This document shows positions 16,316-24,555 of a stretch of 64,000 nt of DNA, piece after piece. The position numbers and the translations under genes were made by a program. Origin of the DNA: Herbiconiux oxytropis (GTDB taxonomy: Bacteria; Actinomycetota; Actinomycetes; Actinomycetales; Microbacteriaceae); NCBI RefSeq assembly GCF_024979315.1, contig NZ_JANLCK010000007.1:62001-126000 (forward strand), written 5' to 3'. Positions within the stretch are counted from its first letter, which is position 1. The number at the start of each line of letters is the position of its first letter. Below the pieces are notes generated by a model, which had not been told where the DNA came from, searched no databases, and saw nothing but the letters and a program-made list of their open reading frames with translations.

Positions 16316-18382
16316 GTGCCTGAATCCGTCTCGCCCCGTTCTCTGCCCTATCCGCTCGGCTTCTCCCTGATCGAGGGCCGCTACAACTTCGCCCTGTACT
16401 CCGAGACCGCCGACGCCGTCTTCGTGTCGACGTTCGACGGCGAGGAGGAGACCCGCACCCGGCTCGAGGAGCGCACCGGCCACGTGTTCCACGGCTTCGT
16501 CGACGCGGCCCGCGTGGGAACGCACTACGGCATCCGGGTGGAGGGCGAGTGGAACCCCGAGGCCGGTCTCCGTCACAACGTCAACAAACTGCTGCTCGAC
16601 CCGCACGCCACCGCCATCGTGGGCGGCTACGACTGGGCCGCCGACAACCAGGCGCCGTTCGGCCACGACCTCGTCGAGCCGGCCTCCTTCGACGCGACCG
16701 ATTCCGCGCCGGTGTCACCGCGCTGCGTCATCACCGACCCCTCGTTCGACTGGGAGGGCGACCGCGCACCGCGGACTCCGTTCGCCCGGACCGTCGTCTA
16801 CGAGACCCACGTGAAGGGCTTCACGAAGCTGCACCCCGACGTGCCCGAGGAGATCCGGGGCACCTACGCGGGCCTCGCGCATCCCGCCGCCCTCCAGCAC
16901 TTCACCGACCTGGGGGTGACGGCAGTCGAGCTGCTGCCCGTGCACCAATTCGTGCAGGACAGCCATCTCGAGGAGAAGGGCCTGCGCAACTACTGGGGCT
17001 ACAACTCGATCGGCTTCTTCGCACCCCATGAGGAGTACGCGAGCGAGGCCGCCCTGGCCGCCGGCGACGGGGGCCAGGTGGCCGAGTTCAAGCAGATGGT
17101 GAAGGCGTTCCACGCCGCCGGGCTCGAGGTCATCCTCGACGTGGTCTACAACCACACCGCAGAGGGCAACGACCTCGGACCGACGCTGTCGTTCAAGGGC
17201 ATCGACAACGTGGCCTACTACCGGCTCGTGGAGGGCGACGAAGCGCACTACTTCGACACGACCGGAACCGGCAACAGCCTGAACGTGGGGCACCCCGCCG
17301 CCCTCGGACTCATCATGGACTCACTGCGCTACTGGGTGACCGAGATGCACGTCGACGGCTTCCGCTTCGACCTCGCCACCACGCTCACCAGGCAGGGCGG
17401 CGACGCCGAGCTGCACAGCGCGTTCCTCACCCTCATCCAGCAGGATCCGGTGCTCGCACCCGTGAAGATGATCGCGGAGCCCTGGGACACCGCGGGCTAC
17501 CAGGTGGGCGGGTTCCCCGCCGGCTGGTCGGAGTGGAACGGGAAGTTCCGCGACGACGTGCGCGACTTCTGGAACGGCACGGATGCCGTGCTCGGCACGG
17601 TCTCCCAGCGCATCCTGGGCTCGCCCGACGTCTACGAGGCCTCGCGGCGCTCGCCGCTGTCGAGCGTGAACTTCGTCACGGCCCACGACGGCTTCACGCT
17701 GCACGACCTCACCTCGTACAACGACAAGCACAACGCGGCCAACGGTGAGGACAACAACGACGGCGAGAGCGACAACAAGTCCTCCAACGGCGGCGCCGAG
17801 GGCCCCACCGACGACGCCGCCGTGAACGAGCGGCGCGACCGCAAGCGCCGCAACCTGCTCGCGACGCTGCTGCTCTCGGCGGGCGTGCCGATGCTGCTCG
17901 GCGGCGACGAGCTCGGGCGCACCCAGGGCGGCAACAACAATGCCTACTGCCAGGATGACGAGATCTCGTGGTTCGACTGGTCGGCGGTGGACGAGTCGCT
18001 GCTGTCGTTCACGACGACGCTGCTCGAGCTGCGGGCGGCTCATCCGGCGCTCCGACCCGTCTGGTTCCGGCAGGGCCCGGGCGTCGAGGGAGCGCAGGAC
18101 GCCGTGCTGACGCTTCGCGCCGACGGCGAGGGCTTCGCCGACGAGGACTGGGACAACCCGGACGCACGGTCGATCGCGTTCGTGTTCACGCATCCGGGTG
18201 CCGACTCGTTCGCCTTGCTGCTGAACGCGGCCGAGAACGGCGTCGAGTTCGCGGTGCCCGCGGCGCCGGGATCCGAGTGGGAGCTGGCGGCGTCGAGCGA
18301 CGATGGTCAGCAGGTGGAGGGGCCGGTGACGACGCTCATCGTGCGGGACGGGTCGTTCACGCTGCTGCGCTCACGCGCGTAG
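16316..18382 (+). CDS. glgX: glycogen debranching enzyme, isoamylase type
   Basis: This 688-aa GH13 enzyme should hydrolyse alpha-1,6 branches in glycogen. An N-terminal CBM48-like domain (residues 1-150) is followed by the catalytic barrel. Barrel motifs include VILDVVYNHT, the nucleophile Asp in HVDGFRFDLAT, the acid/base Glu in MIAEPWD, and the transition-state Asp in FVTAHDGFTL. The loop PMLLGGDELGRTQGGNNNAYCQDDE is characteristic of GlgX/TreX. The GTG at 16316 follows GATGAGGGG and fits the family start (PLGFSLIEGRYNFALYS). The frame also opens at 16283, which would add 11 unlikely residues. Confidence 0.93.
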   Translation: MPESVSPRSLPYPLGFSLIEGRYNFALYSETADAVFVSTFDGEEETRTRLEERTGHVFHGFVDAARVGTHYGIRVEGEWNPEAGLRHNVNKLLLDPHATAIVGGYDWAADNQAPFGHDLVEPASFDATDSAPVSPRCVITDPSFDWEGDRAPRTPFARTVVYETHVKGFTKLHPDVPEEIRGTYAGLAHPAALQHFTDLGVTAVELLPVHQFVQDSHLEEKGLRNYWGYNSIGFFAPHEEYASEAALAAGDGGQVAEFKQMVKAFHAAGLEVILDVVYNHTAEGNDLGPTLSFKGIDNVAYYRLVEGDEAHYFDTTGTGNSLNVGHPAALGLIMDSLRYWVTEMHVDGFRFDLATTLTRQGGDAELHSAFLTLIQQDPVLAPVKMIAEPWDTAGYQVGGFPAGWSEWNGKFRDDVRDFWNGTDAVLGTVSQRILGSPDVYEASRRSPLSSVNFVTAHDGFTLHDLTSYNDKHNAANGEDNNDGESDNKSSNGGAEGPTDDAAVNERRDRKRRNLLATLLLSAGVPMLLGGDELGRTQGGNNNAYCQDDEISWFDWSAVDESLLSFTTTLLELRAAHPALRPVWFRQGPGVEGAQDAVLTLRADGEGFADEDWDNPDARSIAFVFTHPGADSFALLLNAAENGVEFAVPAAPGSEWELAASSDDGQQVEGPVTTLIVRDGSFTLLRSRA

Positions 18383-18390
18383 GCGCGGCT

Positions 18391-18678
18391 TCAGCCGTCG
18401 AGGGTGTCCGAGTCGTCCTCGGTGGTGGGGACCGGGGTCGGGAAGTCGGTCTCGTCGACGGAAGGGCCGGTGGGCTCGGGGGCGGGTGTGATGTCGTCGT
18501 CCGGCGGCACAGGCGTGCCCGACTCCGTGCGCTCGGGGTAGGGGGTCTGTGCGTCGGCGTCACCGCAGCCGGAGAGGCCGAGGACGGCGCCGGCCGCCAG
18601 GAGCGTGCCGGCCCCGAGGGTGACGACGCGGCGGGCGAGGATCCTGCGGGGGAGCGGGTGGAGTGCTGAGATGGCCAT
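18391..18678 (-). CDS. small lipoprotein (95 aa)
   Basis: It has a basic start (PLPRRILARRVVTLGAGTLLAAGAVLGLSGCG) with lipobox LGLSGC. The mature part of about 55 residues is Pro/Asp/Thr-rich and probably unstructured (TPVPPDDDITPAPEPTGPS). There is no folded domain, so it may be a spacer or surface peptide. The ATG at 18678 was taken; one at 18696 would add six residues. It converges on glgX with 8 nt between stops. Confidence 0.65.
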   Translation of the reverse strand: MAISALHPLPRRILARRVVTLGAGTLLAAGAVLGLSGCGDADAQTPYPERTESGTPVPPDDDITPAPEPTGPSVDETDFPTPVPTTEDDSDTLDG

Positions 18679-18761
18679 GCCACCAGTGCACTCCACCCGA
18701 GGCCGGCCCGCAGGGGGCTGGTCATCTCACGCCGAGAGGCGTAGGAGGGCGGCGACGAGGA

Positions 18762-19217
18762 TCAGGCCTCGACGTCGCCCCGCCAGGCGCCTGTCTCGGA
18801 GCCCTGCTTCTCGATGAACTCCTTGAAGTTCTGCAGATCCTTCTTGACGGCGTGCGTGCCGGCGCCCACGAGGGAGCCGACCTTCTCGAGCAGCCCCTCG
18901 GGCTCCCAGTCGATCTGCACGGTGACGCGGCTCTCGGTGTCGGAGAGCTTGTGGAAGGTCACGACGCCGGCGTGCTCGGTGTCGCCACCGGTGCTCGTCC
19001 AGGCCACGCGCTCATCCGGGTGCTGCTCGGTGACGACGGTGTCGAACTCGCGCTCGACGCCGCCCACCTTCACCTTCCAGTGCGAGTGGGTGTCATCGGT
19101 CTGGGTGATGGACTCGACCTCGTCGAGGAAGTGCGGGAACGACTCGAACTGCGTCCACTGGTTGTAGGCGGTGCGGACGGGGACGTCGACGTCGATGGTC
19201 TCGATGATCTGGGCCAT
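18762..19217 (-). CDS. SRPBCC-family (polyketide cyclase/START-like) protein
   Basis: This 151-aa protein begins MAQIIETIDVDVPVRTAYNQWTQFESFPHFLDEVESI, the classic start of the polyketide-cyclase/dehydrase-like SRPBCC group. It continues through WKVKVGGVEREFDTVVTEQHPDERVAW. These helix-grip folds bind hydrophobic ligands. The C-terminal VGSLVGAGTHAVKKDLQNFKEFIEKQ helix is complete. An AGGAG site precedes the ATG. It follows the 47-aa protein at 19255 by 37 nt on the same strand, downstream of operator site C, so it is predicted to be under MarR control. Confidence 0.87.
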   Translation of the reverse strand: MAQIIETIDVDVPVRTAYNQWTQFESFPHFLDEVESITQTDDTHSHWKVKVGGVEREFDTVVTEQHPDERVAWTSTGGDTEHAGVVTFHKLSDTESRVTVQIDWEPEGLLEKVGSLVGAGTHAVKKDLQNFKEFIEKQGSETGAWRGDVEA

Positions 19218-19254
19218 GGTGGTGCTCCTTCTGTTGGGGGCTGGACAGTCGGTG

Positions 19255-19398
19255 TCAGGCGGCTTCGGAGCCGAACGGCTCGAGGCTGTCGAGGATGAGG
19301 TCGTGCTCCGAATAGCCGAACCGGTGCTTCACGTAGTCGAGCACGTCGGGGTGCACGAGCGGGGTGATGGTCGGGATGCGGGCTGAGTCCTGGTTCAT
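19255..19398 (-). CDS. 47-aa protein of unknown function
   Basis: The short frame starts MNQDSARIPTITPLVHP and ends DSLEPFGSEAA. It includes DVLDYVKHRFGYSEHDLILD, which looks like an amphipathic helix. The ATG at 19398 sits 17 nt from operator site C, and the SRPBCC gene follows in the same direction. Position between an operator and a real gene and coding-like codon use both support it. I do not recognise a family. Confidence 0.65.
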   Translation of the reverse strand: MNQDSARIPTITPLVHPDVLDYVKHRFGYSEHDLILDSLEPFGSEAA

Positions 19399-19415
19399 GA
19401 GGTCGTATCCTTCGC

Positions 19416-19443
19416 TAGACGAACGAGTCATTAGTCAATCTAG
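19416..19443. promoter_or_regulatory. MarR operator, site C
   Basis: This 28-bp element starts TAGACGAACGAGTCATTAGT and ends in ATCTAG. It shares TAGA....GAGTCATTAGTC..TCTAG-type positions with site D. Its outer edges form a CTAGA/TCTAG inverted repeat. It is immediately upstream of the 47-aa/SRPBCC unit. Confidence 0.7.
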
Positions 19444-19491
19444 ACAATAGAACCGGTTTTCGTACCCCATTGACAAACCCTGGGTTTTTCT

Positions 19492-19523
19492 TTAGAGCGT
19501 CTAATGATCAGTCGGTCTAAACT
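19492..19523 (+). promoter_or_regulatory. MarR operator, site E, overlapping a leaderless -10 box
   Basis: The element at 19492-19519 contains GTCTAATGATCAGTCGGTCT and matches site D at 20 of 28 positions. TAAACT (19518-19523) overlaps its end and lies 7 nt before the ATG at 19531. This arrangement predicts autorepression. Confidence 0.7.
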
Positions 19524-19530
19524 TATCCAC

Positions 19531-20028
19531 ATGAGTGCAGAACCTGTGGAGAGAGATCGGTACTGGTTCGACCAGACCGAGCACGAACGCGGTGTGCGCA
19601 TCCTCGAGGCGATGCGCCTGTACCGCGCCGCCGAGTCCGCCATGCGCCGCCGCACGCAGGACTCCATGAGCATGGGGGAGAACGACCTGCTCGCCCTTCG
19701 CTTCCTGATCCGCGGCCGCCAGCGCGGCCGCGACATCACGCCCACCGACCTCGCGAACTACCTCGGCGTGAAGACCTCCTCGATCACCGCGCTGCTCGAC
19801 CGGCTCGAGGCCGGCGGCCACCTCCGCAGGGTGCCGAGCCCCTTCGACCGCCGTCGTACCATGATCGAGCCGACCGACCACGCCGACGCCGAGGTGCGGA
19901 AGACGCTCGATCAGATGCACGCGCGGATGATCGCCGCGACCAGCGGCATCGACGCGGCGGGCGGGCTCGCGATCGTCGAGTTCCTCGAGCGGATGCGCGA
20001 CGCGGTCGACGCCATCGACAGGGAGTAG
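19531..20028 (+). CDS. MarR-family transcriptional regulator (paralogue 3)
   Basis: This 165-aa winged-helix protein carries the subfamily signature ESAMRRRTQDSMSMGENDLLALRFLIRGR and the recognition region LGVKTSSITALLDRLEAGGHLRR. The wing FDRRRTM matches paralogue 2. Its N-terminus RYWFDQTEHERGVRILEAM aligns with the protein at 4390, so those two are closest relatives. I chose the ATG at 19531 because the promoter and operator end right before it; the frame is open back to 19504, within the operator. It diverges from the 47-aa/SRPBCC unit, with operators C and E on either side of the gap. Confidence 0.9.
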   Translation: MSAEPVERDRYWFDQTEHERGVRILEAMRLYRAAESAMRRRTQDSMSMGENDLLALRFLIRGRQRGRDITPTDLANYLGVKTSSITALLDRLEAGGHLRRVPSPFDRRRTMIEPTDHADAEVRKTLDQMHARMIAATSGIDAAGGLAIVEFLERMRDAVDAIDRE

Positions 20029-20035
20029 GCGCGGC

Positions 20036-20067
20036 GGGCGCCCGGGTGCCCGGGTGCCTGGGCGCCC
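20036..20067. terminator. GC-rich inverted repeat between convergent genes
   Basis: GGGCGCCC occurs at 20036-20043 and 20060-20067 and can pair across a short GC-rich loop. It lies between the stops of the MarR gene and the GT2 gene. Confidence 0.4.
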
Positions 20068-20087
20068 GGCTGTCGACTCCCGGCGGC

Positions 20088-21440
20088 TCAGGCCGGGTCG
20101 CCCCAGCCTCCCAGGTAGGCGGCGAGGTCGGCGTGGGGATCGAGCGCGACGAACGGGGCCTGGAGCTGTTCGGTGCGCCAGCCGGTGTCGGCGCCCCAGC
20201 GGCGCAGGCGCGAGAGGCGCCGGGTCGACATCAGGGTGAGCGCGAAGGGCGCCCGAGGGGAGACGAGCTCCACCGTGCCGAGGGTGCCGCGGCCCACCCG
20301 GGCCGAGGCCTCGGTGAGGAGCCGGCCGAAGTGCTCGGAGTCGGCCTCGGCCACACCGAACGCCGACGGGACCTCGATCACGGTGCGCGCGGAGCCGACG
20401 GCACCGGATCGGTCGCCCGTGATGCGGGAGTCGTGCCCGAGGAGGCGGGCAGACGCCTCGTCGGCCGTCACCAGCACGGCGGTCGGCAGCGCGCGCAACA
20501 GGGTGTCGGCCGTGCGGTAGACCGCCGCGGGATCGCCTTCGGGAAGCAGCACCACGACATCCGGCCGGGCGGATGCGACGCCACGGCCGGTCGCGCCAGG
20601 CGCCGTGATGCGCGGCAGCAGCGCCAGGGTCTCGGCGTTCTTCTTCGCGCCCACCCGCACGGGGTCGGCGTCGCGGAGCGCCGCATCCGGACCGTTGTGC
20701 CAGGCCACCGCCTCTGGCACGTGTGCGAAGACCGCCCCGGCCAGCCAGGCCCGGTGCGCCCAGTCCCAGTCCTCCCCGCCGTACTCCACGAACGCCTCGT
20801 CGAAGCCGCCGATCTCGTCGAAGAACCAGCGCGAGCAGCACAGCACGGCGCCGATGAGGTGGCGGTACGAACGCTCGTCGGCGTCGAGCAGGTCGCGGCT
20901 GCGGTCATACGCCTCGCTGAGCCACTCGGGTTCGGGCAGCTCCCGGCCGGCCGCGGCCTGTGCGACCGAGGCGCCACCGCCGGCGAACGGGGCGAGATCG
21001 GCGTGTCGGCGGCGGCCCACGGTGACGGCCTCCGGCGCCAGGGCGGGCAGGCGGGTGAGCGCCTCGACGTAGCCCGGTTCGGGAGCGGTGTCGGCGTCGA
21101 GGAAGCACAGCACCGATCCCGTCGAGGCGGCGACGCCGGCGTTGCGTGCGGCGGCAGCGCGGAAGCCGCGATCCTCCTGCACGAGAAGGGTCACGCCGGG
21201 CGGCACGGAAGGAGGCGTCGCCGACCCGTCGTCGACCACCACGACCTCCAGGCGATCGGCCGGGTGCGACTGAGCGGCGAGCGCCGCGAGGGTGCGGACC
21301 AGGTCGTCGTGCTGCTCGAAGTGCACCACGACGACCGAGACCCTCGGCGGCTCGACCGGCACCTGCCCATCGAGCACACTCCAGTCGTTTCCGGGCACCG
21401 TGCGCCCGCCCGGCGGTGTCGGCGGCGTGGCCGTCGTCAT
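20088..21440 (-). CDS. family 2 glycosyltransferase
   Basis: This 450-aa protein has a GT-A fold start at about residue 30: VSVVVVHFEQHDDLVRTLAALAAQ, then VVVVDDGSA, the nucleotide-binding FRAAAARNAGVAASTGSVLCFLDADTAP with the DxD motif, and the acceptor-side GGFDEAFVEYGGEDWDWAHRAW. This GGxDE...GEDxDxxxR pattern is typical of chondroitin-polymerase-like GT2 domains. About 180 C-terminal residues form an additional domain I cannot name. Its ATG overlaps the stop of the GT4 gene (ATGA), so it is the last member of a coupled three-gene unit for a surface glycan. Confidence 0.88.
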   Translation of the reverse strand: MTTATPPTPPGGRTVPGNDWSVLDGQVPVEPPRVSVVVVHFEQHDDLVRTLAALAAQSHPADRLEVVVVDDGSATPPSVPPGVTLLVQEDRGFRAAAARNAGVAASTGSVLCFLDADTAPEPGYVEALTRLPALAPEAVTVGRRRHADLAPFAGGGASVAQAAAGRELPEPEWLSEAYDRSRDLLDADERSYRHLIGAVLCCSRWFFDEIGGFDEAFVEYGGEDWDWAHRAWLAGAVFAHVPEAVAWHNGPDAALRDADPVRVGAKKNAETLALLPRITAPGATGRGVASARPDVVVLLPEGDPAAVYRTADTLLRALPTAVLVTADEASARLLGHDSRITGDRSGAVGSARTVIEVPSAFGVAEADSEHFGRLLTEASARVGRGTLGTVELVSPRAPFALTLMSTRRLSRLRRWGADTGWRTEQLQAPFVALDPHADLAAYLGGWGDPA

Positions 21441-22567
21441 CGTGCCATCGCCTCGGCCCAGAAGGCGCAGTAGAGCTCCACGGCGTCGCGACCGGTCGGG
21501 TGCAGCGGTTCGTCGCCCGTCAGCCAGGTCGACGCCGGGTCGGCGAGGGCGCGTGCGATGCCCTCGGCGAGGTCCTCGGGGCCCACGAGCGTGAGCGTGC
21601 CGGGGCGGAGCTCGGCCATCTCCTCCATGTAGCGGCTCCGCACCACGAGGGGGCGCCTGCCTGCGCTGATCCACGAGGCGAGCGATCCCGAGGCCGACAC
21701 ATGGTCGTGGGCGATCACGGGCACCGCCACCCGCCTGGCCCGCCGCAGCAGCTCGGGGTCGCTGAGGTAGCCCGTGGCCTCGAACCGGAGCCCGCGCCGG
21801 GCGGCCCGCACGCGCATCCGCTCGAGGTCGTGCTCGTGGCCACCCGACGCACGCCCGAGCGCGACCACCCTCGGCAACCCCCCGAGCGCACCGGCTGCAC
21901 TCGTGGGCGCACCGGCCGGCCCCGCGGGCGCATCGGGCGCGGCCGCGGCTGCGAGCCGCCCGACGGCCTCCAGCACGCGGTCGTGCCCCTTGCCCGGGTA
22001 GTAGAAGCCGAGCAGTGCCACCTCGTGCTCCAGCCCGTGCGGCCGGGCGAACGGATGCGCCGCCGCGACCGGCAGAGGGATGACCGTCGGCGACACCCCG
22101 GACGTGAACTCCCGCAGCAGCTCGGCCTCGTGGCGGCTGTTGCAGACCACGCCGGATGCCGCCGCGACGACCCGGCGGTACGCCTCCGCCCGTCGCGCGA
22201 AGTGCACACGGTCGGAGGGCTGCGGCACGTCGTGCAACGTCGCCGTGAGGGGCCGTTCGGCCGCGATGGCCTCCACAGCGGCCGCGGCCGACTCGGCGTC
22301 GGCACCCCACAGGCGGTCGGTGAAGTGCAGATGCACCCACCCGCCGTCGCCCTGGGCGGAGGAGGGAGAGGCACCGGGATCGACCCCGGAGAGCTCGGTC
22401 GAGGGGTGCAGCGCGTGCACGCTCTCGGCGAGATGCCGGGCATAGGTGCTCACGCCGTGCTCCGGTTGGCCCGTGAGGAGGAGGGTGGGCGGAGCCCAGC
22501 CGACGGCCGGGCGCGGTCGAGGCGAGGGGCGGTGGTTCCGCGGGTGGCGGTCGGCGGCGGTCGTCAC
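21437..22567 (-). CDS. GT4-like glycosyltransferase
   Basis: This 376-aa protein has the GT-B layout. An N-terminal part starts with PPTLLLTGQPEHGVSTYARHLAESV, which is typical of GT4 enzymes. The C-terminal nucleotide-binding part has FYYPGKGHDRVLEAV and a late acidic segment (SASGSLASWISAGRRPLVV). The canonical EX7E motif is not fully clear, so the donor is unknown. The GTG at 22567 overlaps the stop of the WcbI-like gene, and its own stop overlaps the GT2 start, which shows tight translational coupling. Confidence 0.82.
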   Translation of the reverse strand: MTTAADRHPRNHRPSPRPRPAVGWAPPTLLLTGQPEHGVSTYARHLAESVHALHPSTELSGVDPGASPSSAQGDGGWVHLHFTDRLWGADAESAAAAVEAIAAERPLTATLHDVPQPSDRVHFARRAEAYRRVVAAASGVVCNSRHEAELLREFTSGVSPTVIPLPVAAAHPFARPHGLEHEVALLGFYYPGKGHDRVLEAVGRLAAAAAPDAPAGPAGAPTSAAGALGGLPRVVALGRASGGHEHDLERMRVRAARRGLRFEATGYLSDPELLRRARRVAVPVIAHDHVSASGSLASWISAGRRPLVVRSRYMEEMAELRPGTLTLVGPEDLAEGIARALADPASTWLTGDEPLHPTGRDAVELYCAFWAEAMAR

Positions 22568-23520
22568 GCGTCCGCCAGCAGCGACAGTGCCTCGGCATGA
22601 CGCGAGACGCCCGCGGCCACCACCTCGGGATGCTCGCCGTACCAGGTGAGGTGGGCGCGGCGCACCTCGTCGTCGGGCACCTGCTCCCCGTCGACGGTCC
22701 AGTGGTCCGTGGCGGGCGTCGCGAGCTCCCACGCCTCGATCACCACGGCGCTCCGCGGTGCATGGATGCGGTTCAGCAGGGGGCGTTCGAGCTCGACCGG
22801 ATCGCCGTCGAGACCGAGGTGAGCTGCCACGCGGGCGGCGAGCTCGGTCCAGACCGGGTTGCCCGGATGGTTGATCGTGCGCATGAGGTCGAACGACGGG
22901 TGCTCGAAGAGATCCGAGACGGGCACGGCACCGTGCCGCTGCTCGCGTGACCGCAGCTCACGCTGCGACAGCGACCCGACGGCGCGAGTGCTCCGCACCG
23001 TGAGGGGCGGCAGCGGCTGGCCCGCGGCCTCGGCGAGCACATGCAAGTCGTGATACGGCACCAGTGGCGGCGCGAGCGACGGTTCGCTCGGGGGCCGCAC
23101 GAGGGCATGCGCCGGGTACAGGGCGGCCGAGCGGATGACAGGCACCACGGCGGTGAGGCTCCCGGCTCCACCTGGGGCGACACCCGCGCCCCTCCTCGCG
23201 CCCACCCGTGCGAACAGCTGTCGCGTGCCGATCGGCAGGCCGTGGTAGTCGTCGCGCACGGGCTGGCTGATGAGCACCGACGCGGCCTCGACGAGGCGGT
23301 CGAGGTGGGGCATGTCGCCGGCCGTGAGCTCGTGCACGGGCGGAGTGCGCACCCACGCCACCGGATGCGGCAGGGCGAGTCGCAGTGACTCGGCCTGGCA
23401 GTTGCCCATGACGAGTCCGATCGGGCGGTCGGCGGCGGGCACGGCGCCGTAGAACTCGGCGAAATGGGTGCGCCGCCCGGGGTCGGCAGCCGGGAGCATG
23501 CTGTGGGGGTGGAGAGGCAT
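22564..23520 (-). CDS. WcbI-like polysaccharide biosynthesis protein
   Basis: This 318-aa protein carries the motif IGLVMGNCQAESLRLALP near its N-terminus, the hallmark of the WcbI family of putative acetyltransferase or sulfotransferase-like enzymes in capsule loci. It also has VLISQPVRDDYHGLPIGTRQL and a LMRTINHPGNPVWTEL segment, both common in this family. It is the first gene of the unit with the GT4 and GT2 genes. The ATG at 23520 follows TGGAGAGG; the frame is open to 23622, which would collide with the divergent gene. The exact modification is unknown. Confidence 0.8.
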   Translation of the reverse strand: MPLHPHSMLPAADPGRRTHFAEFYGAVPAADRPIGLVMGNCQAESLRLALPHPVAWVRTPPVHELTAGDMPHLDRLVEAASVLISQPVRDDYHGLPIGTRQLFARVGARRGAGVAPGGAGSLTAVVPVIRSAALYPAHALVRPPSEPSLAPPLVPYHDLHVLAEAAGQPLPPLTVRSTRAVGSLSQRELRSREQRHGAVPVSDLFEHPSFDLMRTINHPGNPVWTELAARVAAHLGLDGDPVELERPLLNRIHAPRSAVVIEAWELATPATDHWTVDGEQVPDDEVRRAHLTWYGEHPEVVAAGVSRHAEALSLLADA

Positions 23521-23612
23521 CCTCTCCAGGATGCCTTGATCCGGCCGTCGCGCCATCCATCGGGCTGGTCGGTGGGTGGTGGGCACCTCGAGGGTGGAGT
23601 AGGTGTGGAGGC

Positions 23613-23861
23613 ATGACTGCACGAGAGAACGACGACCGACTCGATGATCCCGACCTGGCCGGAGAGACGGTGACGAACGACGCCGTGGCCGGTGAGACGG
23701 TGTTCACCGGCGTCGGAGACGGCGACGACGGGCCCACCGGAGGCGCCCCGGGGGAGGCGCAGCCCGACTGGGACCGGTACGCGCCGGGGATCCCGGGATC
23801 CGACGAATCCCAGCCGGTGGGGGACAAGGCGCCCGACGACCTCCGCGACACCGACGAGTAG
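23613..23861 (+). CDS. acidic small protein (82 aa)
   Basis: The protein starts MTARENDDRLDDPDLAGETV. It is strongly acidic and Gly/Pro-rich, with no hydrophobic core and no membrane span, so it is probably disordered. A GTGGAGGC ribosome site precedes the ATG. It diverges from the WcbI-like gene. Similar short acidic proteins are common in this lineage and have no assigned function. Confidence 0.6.
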   Translation: MTARENDDRLDDPDLAGETVTNDAVAGETVFTGVGDGDDGPTGGAPGEAQPDWDRYAPGIPGSDESQPVGDKAPDDLRDTDE

Positions 23862-23892
23862 GCAGGCCCCGAGGGCGATGCGGGGTGGGCCG

Positions 23893-24462
23893 TCAGCCGC
23901 CCATCCCGCAGTTCTCGCTCACGGCCTCGCCGCACATCACGCCGAGGGCGACCGCGAAGACCACGCCGAAGACACCCAGCAGGGCGGCGAGGATCGGGTT
24001 GCCGACGGTGAGGATCCAGGCGAAGACGACAGCGGTCGACACTCGCCTCCTCCGCCCGGTGGCGAGTCGCGCTCGCCGTGACCGCACGTGGTGGGCGATC
24101 AGGAGGCCGAGGCCCACGAGCCACAGTGCCACGGTGACCGCCAGGTAGAGACCGATCGGCAGCTGGCCGTCGGTGAGCCTCGCGAGGTGGGCCCGGGGGC
24201 CGTCCGGCGACCGGAACACCGCGACCGCCATGAGCGCGGTCGCCAGAAGGAAGGCCCCGCCCACGACGATGCTGCCCACGGGCAGCCAGCCGGCGGGCTG
24301 GTCGAGGGGCGGCTGCACGGGTGCCGGCGGGGGCGTCACCGAGGAGACGACGGTCCAGGCGGCCGCCGGCGGCCAGCCCGCGGAGACGAGCTCGGAGACC
24401 ACCACCCGGGGAGCGAGCCCGGAGGCGAGGCGGGAGTGAGCGTAGCGGCGGGCCTCGTCCAT
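23893..24462 (-). CDS. membrane protein (189 aa)
   Basis: A cytoplasmic N-terminal part of about 55 residues (MDEARRYAHSRLASGLAPRVVVSELVSAGWPPAAA) resembles a short SHOCT- or UBA-like helical unit. Three or four hydrophobic segments follow (VGSIVVGGAFLLATALMAVAVF, IGLYLAVTVALWLVGLGLLIAHH, AVVFAWILTVGNPILAALLGVFGVVF), then a short CGEAVSENCGMGG tail with two cysteines. The ATG is 6 nt after TAGGCT, so it is probably leaderless. Function is unknown. Confidence 0.72.
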   Translation of the reverse strand: MDEARRYAHSRLASGLAPRVVVSELVSAGWPPAAAWTVVSSVTPPPAPVQPPLDQPAGWLPVGSIVVGGAFLLATALMAVAVFRSPDGPRAHLARLTDGQLPIGLYLAVTVALWLVGLGLLIAHHVRSRRARLATGRRRRVSTAVVFAWILTVGNPILAALLGVFGVVFAVALGVMCGEAVSENCGMGG

Positions 24463-24468
24463 GCGACG

Positions 24469-24474
24469 AGCCTA
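24469..24474 (-). promoter_or_regulatory. leaderless -10 box of the 189-aa membrane protein gene
   Basis: TAGGCT on the minus strand, 6 nt before the ATG at 24462. Confidence 0.5.
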
Positions 24475-24542
24475 GTCATCCCGCCGTCTCCCATCACGAT
24501 GCCTCTCGCGCCGCAACCCCTGGCGGTGGCGAGGGGTCGGCG

Positions 24543-24548
24543 TACGCT
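24543..24548 (+). promoter_or_regulatory. leaderless -10 box of the DUF3072 gene
   Basis: TACGCT, 7 nt before the ATG at 24556. Confidence 0.45.
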
Positions 24549-24555
24549 CCAGCCC

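Noticed and set aside
19446-19491. Possible SigB-type promoter (GTTT...GGGTA) on the minus strand
   Set aside because: The spacing between the two elements is about 8 nt instead of the usual 14-17 nt.
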